From Fratercula arctica (Eukaryota; Chordata; Aves; Charadriiformes; Alcidae): a stretch of 64,000 bases of DNA. The position numbers and the translations under genes are program-made. The stretch lies in NCBI GenBank assembly GCA_947846985.1, contig CANTUZ010000025.1:20706100-20770099 (forward strand), read 5' to 3'. The notes under the pieces were generated by a model. That model was given only the letters and a program-made list of their open reading frames with translations, did not search any database and had not been told where the DNA came from. This document shows, in pieces, positions 33,348-43,394 of this stretch (positions are counted from its first letter, which is position 1; each line of letters opens with the position of its first letter).

Positions 33348-35075
33348 ATAGAATCATAGAATCTTCATGGTTGGAAAGGACCTTTGAGATCATCGAATCC
33401 AACCATACGCAAACACACACAAAAAAACCCCCCCAAAACCTACAATCTCTGTCACTAGAGCATGCCCTGAAGTGCCAAATCTACATGTTTCTTAAATACC
33501 TCTAGGGATGGTGACTCAACCACCTCCCTGGGCAGGCTGTTCCAGTGCCTGACCACTCTTTCAGTAAAGTCATTCTTCCTAATATCTAATCTAAACCTCC
33601 CCTGCCGCAACTTCAGACCATTTCCTCTGGTCCTCTCCCTGGGAGAAGAGGCCAACACCCACCTCTCTACAACCTCCTTTCAGGTAGCTGTAGAGGGCAA
33701 TGAGGTCTCCCCTCAGCCTCCTCTTCTCCAAACTAAACATGCCCAGTTCCCTCAGCCTCTCCTCATATGGCTTGGGCTCCAGACCCCTCCCCAGCTCGGT
33801 AGCTCTCCTCTGGACCCGCTCCAGCACTTCAGTGTCCCTCTTGTACAGAGGGGCCCAGAACTGACCACAGTACTCGAGGTGAGGCCTCACCAGTGCCGAG
33901 TACAGAGGCACGATCACTTCCCTACTCCTGCTGGCCACACTATTTCTGATACAGGCCAGAATGCTGTTGGCCTTCTTGGCCACCTGGGCACACTGCTGGC
34001 TCATGTTAAGCTGGTTGTCCACCAGCACCCCCAGGTCCTTTTCTGCCGGGCAGCTTTCTAGCCACTCTTCCCCAAGCCTGTAGCATTGCTTGGGGTGGTT
34101 GTGACCGAAATGCAGGACCCGGCACTTGGCCTTATTAAACCTCATACAATTGACCTTGGCCCATTGATCCAGCCTGTCCAGGTCCCTCTGTAGAGCCTTC
34201 CTACCCTCAAGCAGATCAACACTCCCACCTAGTTTGGTGTCGTCTGCAAATTTACTGAGGGTGCGTTCAATCCTCTCATCCAGATCATTGATAAAAATAT
34301 TGAATAAAACTGTCCTCAAAACTGAGCCCTGAGGGACACCACTGGTGACCGGCCACCAAGAGGATTTCACCCCATTAATCACAACTCTCTGGGCACGGCC
34401 ATCCAGCCAGTTTTTAACCCAGCGAAGAGTACACTTGTCTATGCCATGATTTGCCAACTTCTCCAGGAGAATGCTGTGGGGGACGGTGTCAAAGGCCTTA
34501 CCAAAGTCCAGATAGACAACGTCCACAGCCTTCCCCGTGTCCAGAAGGCAGGTCACATGGTCATAGAAATAGATCAGGTTGGTTAAGCAGGACCTCCCTT
34601 TCCTAAACCCATGCTGGCTGGCCCTGATCCCTTGGCTGCCCTGCACTTGCCCTGAGAGCTCACTCAAGATGATCCTCTCCATGATCTTTCCTGGTACCGA
34701 GGTCAGGCTGACAGGCCTGTAGTTCCCCGGATCCTCCTTCCGACCCTTCTTGTAGATGGGCGTCACATTAGCCACCCTCCAGTCATCTGGTACCTCCCCT
34801 GTTGACCAAGATTGTTGATAAATGATGGAGAGAGGCTTGGTGAGCTCTCCTGCCATCTCCCTGAGTACTCTTGGGTGAATCCCATCCGGCCCCATAGACT
34901 TATGTGCATCTAGGTGCAGAAGCAGATCATTGACTACTTCCTCCTGAATTATGGGTGGGTTGTTCTGCTCTCCATCCTTATCTTCCAGCTCAGGAGGCTG
35001 AACACCCTGGGGATAGCTGGCCTGACTATTGAAGACGGAGGCAAAGAAGGCATTAGTGTGTTCTTTTGATGTCAT
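33348..35075 (-). mobile_element. CR1 LINE copy F, RT and 3' end
   Basis: The tail ATAGAATCATAGAATC begins at about 33,348, and the element extends to about 35,075, where it is 5'-truncated before the RT domain. It belongs to the subfamily with LGEEWLES and [12 protein letters not shown], like copy A. Confidence 0.93.
33591..35075 (-). CDS. CR1 reverse transcriptase, long open fragment
   Basis: 494 codons are open without a stop. In order: [11 protein letters not shown] near residue 10; [17 protein letters not shown] near 58; [15 protein letters not shown] near 122; [14 protein letters not shown]; the first catalytic aspartate block [34 protein letters not shown]; the metal-binding box KFADDTKL; then the thumb and tail ([30 protein letters not shown]). 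An intact CR1 RT domain seems present, but the endonuclease and ORF1 are missing, so it cannot move itself. The frame's first ATG is accidental. In the last residues the frame departs from the usual CR1 end (a shift near 33,650 into the overlapping frame 33,455-33,658). Confidence 0.85.
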   Translation of the reverse strand: MTSKEHTNAFFASVFNSQASYPQGVQPPELEDKDGEQNNPPIIQEEVVNDLLLHLDAHKSMGPDGIHPRVLREMAGELTKPLSIIYQQSWSTGEVPDDWRVANVTPIYKKGRKEDPGNYRPVSLTSVPGKIMERIILSELSGQVQGSQGIRASQHGFRKGRSCLTNLIYFYDHVTCLLDTGKAVDVVYLDFGKAFDTVPHSILLEKLANHGIDKCTLRWVKNWLDGRAQRVVINGVKSSWWPVTSGVPQGSVLRTVLFNIFINDLDERIERTLSKFADDTKLGGSVDLLEGRKALQRDLDRLDQWAKVNCMRFNKAKCRVLHFGHNHPKQCYRLGEEWLESCPAEKDLGVLVDNQLNMSQQCAQVAKKANSILACIRNSVASRSREVIVPLYSALVRPHLEYCGQFWAPLYKRDTEVLERVQRRATELGRGLEPKPYEERLRELGMFSLEKRRLRGDLIALYSYLKGGCREVGVGLFSQGEDQRKWSEVAAGEV

Positions 35076-35846
35076 GTTTTCTCAGGAAGATAAAAGGGTG
35101 CAAAATGCTCTTCCCTTTGCATATGGCTCTCCTTTATGGTTTTTTTCTTCCTTTTTTTTTGAAAGCAGGCATAAACAAGTGTTAATGAGCATTGATGAAG
35201 GGGCTTCTTCAGAGCCAGTACAAATGTGAGGCAGAGAGGGAACAAAGTCAGTAATTCAGGCTGCTTATGTATTTCAGGGTGGTTATCTAAACTGCTCTGT
35301 GTGCACTATAGCTCACCAGGTGAGCAACAGCACCATGCCAGTGTCCTGACTGGCCCTTGCTGCTGTAGTGTTCTGCTGGGGCTGCTGAGAGCTTGCCAGC
35401 TTTCTTTGAATCAGTACTAGAGGGAAGAAGGTAGATAAGGGAAAGAGACATAGTATAACGACAGCAAAGGGAAAACTGAATGAAACACAAAAAAAGGATT
35501 TAAATGAGAATATCCTGATGCATCTTCCACACACAGTGTTCATATGTTCAGGCAGCACATAGATATTTTGGATTTTTTCAGTTTCAGCTCTGTTCTGCCT
35601 TACCTACCCACTTGCCTCTCAGGCTTTGTCATATCTTTGCAGTAATCTGCTCTGCCTGGTCTCATCCACATCTGCAGTACAGATCATCATGGATAGTGGG
35701 AACATGGTGTTCTTTGAGCTCTGCTGCCCTCAGCATCACCAGGGAGTTGCCTCACTTCAGGCTCATACTCACATGGAAAATCTTTCCTCTCTGTTAATAA
35801 TGAGCAGTGGAAAAAAATAATTGAAGAAAGTATTAAAAGGCTGAAT
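35076..35846. other. gene-free stretch
   Basis: No gene recognised; a T-run lies near 35,150. Confidence 0.55.
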
Positions 35847-35911
35847 TGTGTTTGTGTGGAAAGGTTTTGGTAGTTGGGGGGGGCTGCAGGGGTGGCTTCT
35901 GTGAGAAGATG
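35847..35911 (+). mobile_element. LTR type D, start, split by a nested LTR
   Basis: TGTGTTTGTGTGGAAAGG, then GGTTTTGGTAGTTGGGG and GTGGCTTCTGTGAGAAG match the LTR start seen on the minus strand at 21,950-22,125. The rest of this LTR resumes at 36,634. Confidence 0.8.
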
Positions 35912-36628
35912 TGTCCTGGTTTCAGGTAAAACAGAACCAACTTTCTGTTCAGTAATTTTACTTCTTAGCTAGGCCTCTTTTAACTCTCTGAAATTAACAG
36001 CATATTGTGCCAAAAACTGTTAGTTCTCAGAGCGATAAGACAGTTTGTGCCAAGGAATGGTATGCAGAGAGGCTCTTGCTTATACTTATTGCTATAACAA
36101 CCAAGGTCAGCTAATTTCGTTATTTGCCCCGTTGGAGGGTCAGAAGCAGAGAAGCGTAGAGGGGTCTCACCTGCAGGGAGGAGTGGACAGGACAGATGAC
36201 CCAAAATTGACCAACAGGGGTATTCCATCCCATCTGCCCCATGCTCAGTAGAAAAGCTGAGGGATCAAAGGGTCAACACTCTTCTTCCATGGCTGACGTC
36301 CGAGGAGGACCCTGTCTGTTCATCTGCCTTTGATCCCGATCCGTGCGTTCCTGACTCCATCTCTGGAATTCAGTTCCCACCCATCGCTGAGTCCAGTCTG
36401 GGACTTCCCCAGTGCCTGCCGGTGACGTCATCCTGGGAGCTTGATATGTTTTTGTATATACTGTATCTATTTCATTATTTTCCTTTTTATTTTAATATTA
36501 ATAGTTCACTATAGTTTAGTTTCTTCTAATCTCGTAAATCTCTATCTCTCCTCCTCCTCTCCATGCATGAGAGGCTGGGGGGGAGCATCTGTTGCCGGCC
36601 ATTGACCAATTTGGCCAAAACCACGACA
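35912..36628 (+). mobile_element. solo LTR type C nested in LTR type D
   Basis: 717 bp, starting TGTCCTGGTTTCAGG and ending AAACCACGACA. The flanks agatg (35,907-35,911) and agatg (36,629-36,633) form an exact 5-bp target duplication. It inserted into an older type D LTR, whose two parts abut it. Confidence 0.94.
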
Positions 36629-36633
36629 AGATG

Positions 36634-37633
36634 ACAGAAGCTTCCCTCAGGTCCTATAGAGCCAGTGCCAGCTGGCTCCAAGACATACCCACCACTGGCC
36701 AAACCTGAGCCAATCAGTGACAGTGTGCAACAGCAGCTGGGAGAGAGGAGTGAGAATATGCTAGAGAAACAACTCTGCAGACACCAAGGTCAGTGAAGAA
36801 GGAGGGCGAGGAGGTGCTCCAGGTGCCAGAGCAGAGGTTCCCCTGCAGCCCATGGTGAAGACCATGGCAAGGCAGGCTGTCCCCCTGCAGTCCATGGAGG
36901 TCCATGGTGGAGCAGATATCCACCTGCAGCCCATGGAGTAACCCAATGCTGGATAAGGTGGATGCACCCGAAGGAGGCTGTGACCCCCATGGAGAGCCCA
37001 CGCTGGAGCAGGCTCATGGCAGAACCTGTGAACACATGGAGAAAGAGGAGCCCACGCTGGAGCAGGTTTGCTGTCACGACTTGTGACCACGTGGGGGACC
37101 CACACTGGAGCACTCCATTCCTGAAGGACTGCACCCCATAGAACGGGTCCACACCAGAGCAGATCATGAAGAACTGCAGCCTGTGGGAAGGACTCACATT
37201 GGAGAAGTTCATCCGTGAGAGGAACCCCACACTGGAGCAGGGGAAGAGCATGAGGAGGAAGGAGCAGCGGATACAACATGATGAACTGACCACAACCCCC
37301 ATTCCCCATCCTCCTGCACTGCTGAGCATGAGGAGGTAGAGAATTCGTGTGTGAAGTTGAGCCTGGGAAGAAGGGAGGGGTGGGGGGAAAGTGTTTTAAG
37401 ATTTGGTTTTATTTCTCATTACTCTACTCTGACTTTTGATTGGCAATAAATTAAATTAATTTCCCCGAGTCGAGTCTGTTTTGCCTGTGGCAGTAATTGC
37501 TGAGTGATCTCCCTGTCTTTATCTTGACCCACCAGCCTTTCATTATATTTTCTCTCCCCTGTCCAGCTTAGTAGGGGGAGTGATAGAGCGGCTTGGTGGG
37601 CACCTGGCATCCAGCCAAGGTCAACCCACCACA
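36634..37633 (+). mobile_element. LTR type D, main part
   Basis: It continues the LTR begun at 35,847 (TCCAAGACATAC, GAGCCAATCAGTGAC). A long run of CTGGAGCAGG / CATGGAG short repeats follows, then AATAAATTAAATTAATTT near 37,445 as polyadenylation signal, ending GGTCAACCCACCACA at 37,633. The repeats open large minus-strand frames (36,761-37,329) that are not genes. Confidence 0.85.
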
Positions 37634-37833
37634 AAGACATAGATCTGAGGCTATCATACACAGGTATTTTAGAACCTTAGGGTCACTATTAGTAAAATAT
37701 TTGCAAGATGAGTCAGGAGAAGTGAGGTCACTGGGCAAATGGTCTGCAAAATATTCCATAACAAAATGGAAAACAGCCAGAATTCAGGAGGTTTTACATC
37801 ATTCCATTTTTTCTGATATATTTATTGTGCACC

Positions 37834-38277
37834 CAAAGAAGAGCAACAAAGCTGGTGAAGGGTCTAGAAAACAAGTCTTATGAGGAGCAGCTGAGGGAAC
37901 TGGGGTCGTTTAGTCTGGAGAAGAGGAGGCTGAGGGGAGACCTCATTGCCCTCTACAACTACCTGAAAGGAGGCTGTAGAGAGGTGGTTGTTGGTCTCTT
38001 CTCCCAAGTAACAAGCGATAGGGCGAGAGGAGATGGCCTCAAGTTGCACCAAGGGAGGTTTAGATTGGATATTAGGAAAAATTTCTTCACTGAAAGGGTT
38101 ATTAAGCATTGGAACAGGTTGCCTGGAGAAGTGGTGGAGTCGCCATCCCTGGAGGTATTTAAAAGATGTGTACATATAGTGCTTAGGGACATGATTTAGT
38201 GGTGGACTTGGCAGTGTTAGGTTTAAGGCTGGGCTCTATGATCTTAAGGGTATTTTCCAACCTAAATGATTCTATGA
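37834..38277 (+). mobile_element. CR1 LINE copy G, 3' end
   Basis: The ORF2 tail is open in 37,825-38,199 ([49 protein letters not shown]), followed by the 3'UTR with the tail ATTCTATGATT. It closely matches copy A. It is truncated 5' at RATKL. Confidence 0.92.
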
Positions 38278-40793
38278 TTCCAAACATGCTCTGCTAGAAA
38301 AAATTCTCCCTATCTCTTTAAAACTGTTCCACAGACAGAGTTTCTATTAAATAAAAAAAAGAAACACTACCATCCTAATTTATTTGGATCTTTTGCATAA
38401 GCTAACACTCACGTGGGGAGTTGAATCCCCTGGACAGGACAGTTATTTGCTCTTTGGATGTCAACAGTAGCCTCTGTTGAAAAGGCCCTTGCAATGCTGT
38501 CTTCAGCTGCATCAGGTGATACTCTCTGAACTCCTGTTCTGCTGGATTCTTGTAATCCATCTGGTCCTATGTGCCCACTCCAGTATATACCATGATCCGT
38601 TGGCAGTGATTATTTTAAACTGTGCACAAAGCATCTCTTAACTGTCTTCAAAAGACTGTTCTGCATGACCATTTCTGCATGTACAAGAACAGTTTCTACA
38701 AAACATCTACAAGTGTCTTGCCTGTGTGCAGTTGAATCCATTCTACAGCACAAACTGCTTGGGAGGAGCCCACTGGCATGGCCGTGTTCTCCACTCAGGA
38801 TATTTATCAGCACATTTAAGCATACAAATAGTGCCTATCAGCTGTCCTATGCATAGGGGCTGCTTGGGGGAATCCCCAGGACTGTCCAAAATTCCCATTC
38901 GTACAGTTTCTGTAAAGAATAAGGCAAATACTTTGCTGTGGAGGCAACTGAGAGTTTGTTCACCTTCTCACAAGTCAGTGCATTGTCTCATCTACCCAGA
39001 GTCTAGCTGGGGAGGTACTGGCTCTTCCAGGGAATTAATGAATAAGTCAATGAGATGTGTATACAGGCATAGCCTGATACCCAGCTATGCCACTACTGTG
39101 ACTACAGTTCCCTTCTTATATCAAAATCGTAACTGAAATTCCATAGATTTGACCACAGTTGTACTGTCTGGTTTTATTTTATTTGAATAAATATATTTGT
39201 GCTTGAACACTCTGTAAGTCCCTATTTTACTTGGAAAATGGGTGCCTCAGTTTTTCACAGTGTTCTTATGCAGAACATCCTCACCATGGTAGTGGACCTG
39301 TTTTCTTGATCCTGTCCATGTTACAGTATTTCCTGACACCAGTCTCCTCTCTTCTTTGTGACTCTTTTCCTTTCACGTTCTGCTTTTCTCTGTCCAGATC
39401 TCTTACCTAGCTGTCATATCTGCCATTTCGCGATCATGTCATGTACCAGTTATTCTGTCTTCTTATCTGTAAAAACTGCTCCCCTCAGAAATGTCCTTAA
39501 GATTCATTCTTCTTCCTGTCATCTTCTCCAAGGCTTTGGTGTTCCAGTTCTCAGACATCCCCTCATTGTCCCTCAACCCCTCTGCCCTCTGGTCCTGTTT
39601 GTTCCTCTTTGGAACAGCGGCTTTCCTGACACTATCAATCAGTTGTGGAAGGATCTGACTGTGTTGCTGTGCTACAGGGTTGCAGCATACAGGGCACTGA
39701 AAATGTGGAGAATCTTCCTTCCCCCAAGCACTCTCCAAGAGATCTGAACAGTCTTCTGCATGGAGCTCTGTGGGAGTGCTGAAGCCACCAGCAAGTGAGG
39801 TTACACTGACTTTCCCGATTTTCCTTCTAATTTACAACAAAGGAGACCTGTAAGCCAAGCTAAACTAACCTCCCAGTATATGATTTCTGTATACGGCCTT
39901 TTATTATGCACAGTTTTCCTGCTTTCCAGAGAAACGTGGAAAGGAAAAGTTTTCATGCCAATGTATACTCATATCTATGAGGTTATGCCCACACTTCTTG
40001 CTGATATTAATAGAAGTTGTATGACTAAATCCCTATTCAATGTTTATATCTCTTATCTAGACTACCTATGAACACTAACTTTTGCCTGTGTTTAGCTCCT
40101 ATGCATTTAAACAATTTAGCACTTTGTGCCATTTCAGCACAAAGCACCTTATGTAAATTAAAAATATGAAGAAAATTCAGAACACAGCATTAAGTTTTTG
40201 CATTGGTTATTAGTGCATGCTGGGACATGCCAAACTAAATATAATTATCTGAAAGTCTAGGCTAGTACTCAAACATGCGAAAGCTACATGGTAAGCTGTT
40301 ATAGGACTGAATGTGCACATTACCTCTTGTTTAGATGGCACATTGAATATATAGTACTAATGTTATTGTCGTGTTTTAGGTTGAATTTAAATTTCAAGTG
40401 GCCTTTGGAAATAGAAGATTAGCCCATTCACTAGAATTCACTAGAAAACACACGTAGCATTTAAAAAAAAAAAAAGACAAAAAAAAAAGCTTTTTTCTTC
40501 CCTTCTGCCAAGACTTTCAAGTGACTGACATATTCTTACTGGAATTTTCCTCATAATTAAACACAGTGGTAGCTGCACATTGTTATTCAGATTTAATCAG
40601 AATGAATCAAAATAGTTCCGCAAAGTTTAAGCCACTTCTGTAAAATTACCAGTGGATTAGACATTTTGTAAACTGTCTTAATATTGAACTTGAGGCAGTG
40701 GAAAGACAGAAGTAGGAGAAAGTTTTAAATTACCAATGAACCCTCAGGTGAGCAACGTGGTAACTGTGGGAAAAGATGGAGCATGGCAGAAAA
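38278..40793. other. gene-free stretch
   Basis: These 2.5 kb hold no recognised gene. Open frames 38,726-39,136 and 39,358-39,747 have no motifs or splice context I can support. An A-rich run lies at 40,461-40,490. Confidence 0.55.
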
Positions 40794-41711
40794 CTGATTT
40801 CTTTGTGTACTTCTTCTTTTGTATGGGGGAACAGATACTGGCACAGGTTGGTTCCCTGGTTCAGCAGCAGTGCCTGTCGCAGGGGTTGCAGCACCCGCAG
40901 TGCCTGTCGCAGGGGTTGCAGCAGCCACAGTGCCTGTCGCAGGGGCCGCAGCAGCCGCAGTGCCTGTCGCAGGGGCCGCAGCAGCCGCAGTGCCTGCTTC
41001 TCTGGTCTCTGTCTCTTTCTCCTGAGGGTGCTGCATAACACTGAGCAGTGCCTGGTAGATACTGGCCAGGGCCCAGCACAGTGCGGTGAGTTGTGCCTCT
41101 CTAGAATAGCCACAGCATTTTCCCTTCAGATATTCTACTATTCTATCAGGGTCCTGTAATTGTTCAGGGGTGAAGTCCCATACCATTGGAGGTGAGAAGT
41201 TCTCTAGGTACCTGCCCATGTTCTCCCACCTGCCATGCCACCCCTGACTGTCCAGCCTTGGAGCAGATCTCTGGGTGGTAGTCTTAAATAGTTGTTTAAC
41301 CCTAAACGAGACCTGGAACATATTCAGCAGACATAACACTAGGAACATGCTGGTTTGAGCAGCCCAAGGATATTCAAAATTCTCACAAGCTGTCATACCT
41401 GACCCGAAGGAGAAAAGGGAGGCAAAAGAGCTGGGGAAAGTGTCCCCCCCTGTTTCCCCCATAGACTGGGTGTAATTATTAATGAATTCTGAGAGGTGGT
41501 GCCCACTGTATGGACAGGACAGCAATACCACATAAACGCCCCAAAATAACCGTCTAACAAGTGATGTTATCATATCATAAGCCGATATTGCACAGGACAG
41601 CAAAATGATAATCCTCATCCCCCTCCCAGAAGTAACAAATATCATCACAGGGAGTGCATAAGACACATAGGAATTTACATAACACAGCCATGAGAACAAA
41701 CTAAGCAACAT
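40794..41711 (-). pseudogene. gag: ERVL gag, N-terminal half with multi-pass hydrophobic region
   Basis: The minus-strand frame begins at ATG 41,711, about 80 bp after the primer-binding site, so this is the natural gag start. The first 140 or so residues are strongly hydrophobic with four likely membrane segments: FSWLCYVNSYVSYALPVMIF, MRIIILLSCAISAYDMI, LFWGVYVVLLSC and TSMFLVLCLLNMFQVSF. Then follows the soluble region shared with the provirus at 56-62 kb (RWENMGRYLENFSPPM, EQLQDPDRIVEYLKGKC, ALCWALASIYQALLSVM), and an alanine/threonine linker expanded by a 30-bp repeat. The frame is open through all of this. It breaks off at about 40,794, where homology to the sister provirus ends. The remaining gag and all of pol are deleted. 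Confidence 0.82.
40866..41000 (-). repeat. 30-bp minisatellite in gag linker
   Basis: About four and a half copies of a 30-bp unit (CAGTGCCTGTCGCAGGGG plus a variable GC-rich part). On the coding strand each unit gives ten residues like ATGTAAAAAP. The sister gag at 61.5 kb has essentially one unit. Confidence 0.92.
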
Positions 41712-41790
41712 AGTGACCAGTGACTATTTAGCTAACAAATTCAGTTTTTTCAAGCTCTAGTTGGATTCTGTCGTTGTCTCAACCCTTCGA

Positions 41791-41808
41791 GCCCCACGTT
41801 GGGCACCA
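41791..41808 (-). promoter_or_regulatory. primer-binding site, lysine tRNA type
   Basis: The minus strand reads TGGTGCCCAACGTGGGGC, complementary to the 3' end of tRNA-Lys(1,2) apart from one base. It lies eight bases after the LTR. Confidence 0.75.
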
Positions 41809-41816
41809 AAAAGGAC

Positions 41817-42143
41817 TGTCGTGGTTTGGCCTCAGATGGCAACAAAGAACCACGTGTCGCTCGCTCAGCGCTTCCCGGTACGCGAAGGATCAAAAGAAAA
41901 AGGCAAAACTCTTGGGTTGAGACAAAGGCAGTTTAACAGAACAGCAAAGGGAACAAGAAAACTACACGGACAGAGGAATATACAAATGTGATTACGGAAC
42001 CGCCGCTCCCCGCCGATCTGGACCCGGGACGCGCCAGCCCGATCCAAACCTGACTGCCTGCCCCCTCCCTCCTTTTAATCTCAGGGTGGGCGTGGCTCAC
42101 ATGGCATGGAATACTTAACCCTGTCCCCACCGGAACCAGGACA
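41817..42143 (-). mobile_element. 5' LTR type A (ERVL) of a truncated minus element
   Basis: On the minus strand it begins TGTCCTGGTTCCGGTGG at 42,143 and ends AAACCACGACA at 41,817. It is followed by the primer-binding site and gag. The family is the same as at 47,960, 49,877, 56,270 and 62,342. Its outer edge directly meets CR1 copy H. Confidence 0.92.
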
Positions 42144-42147
42144 TGGA

Positions 42148-43394
42148 AATACAATAGAGTGGAGAGGAAACAGTCTAGGAGGTTCCTGGAGTGTGTGGAA
42201 GATAACTTCCTGACACAGTTGGTGAGTGAGCAAACTAGGGAAGGTGCCCCAATGGACCTGTTGTTTGTGAACAGAGAAGAACTTGTGGGTAATGTGATGG
42301 TTGGGGGCTGTCTTGGGCACAACGATAGTGAAATGATAGTTTTTGATTCCCTGAGAAGTAAGGAGGGGGTTAGCAGAACTGCTACCTTGCACTTCCGGAG
42401 GGCACACTCTGGCCTATTTAGGAGCCTGCTTGACAGAGTGCCTTGGGAGGTAGTCCTGAAGGGCAAAGGAGTCCAGGAAGGCTGGACATTCTTCAAGAAG
42501 GAAATCTTAAAGGCGCAGGAGCAGGCCATCCCCATGTGCCGAAAGACAAGCTGGTAGACATGAAGACCATCCTGGCTGAACAGAGAGCTTTGGCTGGAAC
42601 TCAGGGAAAAAAAAGAGAGCTTATGTTCTTGGGGTACCCAGCCCACTGAGCTGGAAGACAGGGACAGGGAGCAGAATGAAACCCCCATAATCCTAAGGGA
42701 AATAGTTAGCGACCTGCTACACCACTTAGACATACACAAGTCTATGGGGCCACACGGGATCCACCCAAGGGTACTGAGGGAGCTGGTGGAAGTGCTTACC
42801 AAGCCACTTTCCATCATTTATCAGCAGTCCTGGCTAACCGGGGAGGTCCCAGTTGACTGGAGGTTAGCAAATGTCATGCCCATCTACAAGAAGGGCCGGA
42901 AGGAGGATCCAGGGAATTATAGGCCTGTCAGTCTGACCTCGGTGCTGGAGAAGGTTATGGAGCAGAGCATCTTGAGTGCCATCACACAGCACGCACAGGA
43001 AAACAGGTGATCAGGCCCAGTCAGCAGAGTCCTGCTTGACTAACCTGATCTCCTTCTATGATAAGGTGACCCGCTTAGTGGATAAGGGAAAGGCTGTGGA
43101 TGTTGTTTACCTGGATTTTAGTAAAGCCTTTGACACCATTTCCCACAGCATTTTCCAAGAGAAACTGGCTGCTTGTGGCTTGGACACTGTGCACTCTTCG
43201 CTGGGTAAAAAACTGGCTGGATGGCTGGGCCCAGAGAGTGGTGGTGAATGGAGTTAAATCCAGTTGGCAGCAGTGTTCCGAAGGGCTCAGTATTGTGGCC
43301 AGTTCTGTTTAATATCTTTATCAGTGATCTGCATGAGGGGATCGAATGCACCCTCAGTAAGTTTGCAGATGACGTCAAATTATGCAGGAGTGTT
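42148..43394 (+). mobile_element. CR1 LINE copy H, internal ORF2 fragment
   Basis: It reads the end of the endonuclease (RRFLECVEDNFLTQLV, PMDLLFVNREELVGNV) in 42,159-42,557, RT fingers ([30 protein letters not shown]) in 42,744-43,010, and the palm (VVYLDFSKAFDTISH, then KFADDVKL) to 43,394. Several frame shifts occur, and about 100 residues of linker are missing near 42,600. Its 3' end is lost where copy I begins. Confidence 0.9.

Noticed and set aside
36632..37640. Target duplication for the type D LTR
   Set aside because: The flanks ctgaat (left) and aagac (right) do not match; the ends may be off by a few bases or the LTR is part of a deleted provirus.
38726..39747. Open frames of 136 and 129 codons
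   Set aside because: No recognisable motif or splice structure; expected by chance in this length of non-coding DNA.
40866..41000. Direct repeats with regular spacing resembling a CRISPR array
   Set aside because: The units are contiguous 30-bp tandem repeats inside a retroviral gag frame of a vertebrate genome; there are no unique spacers and no cas genes.
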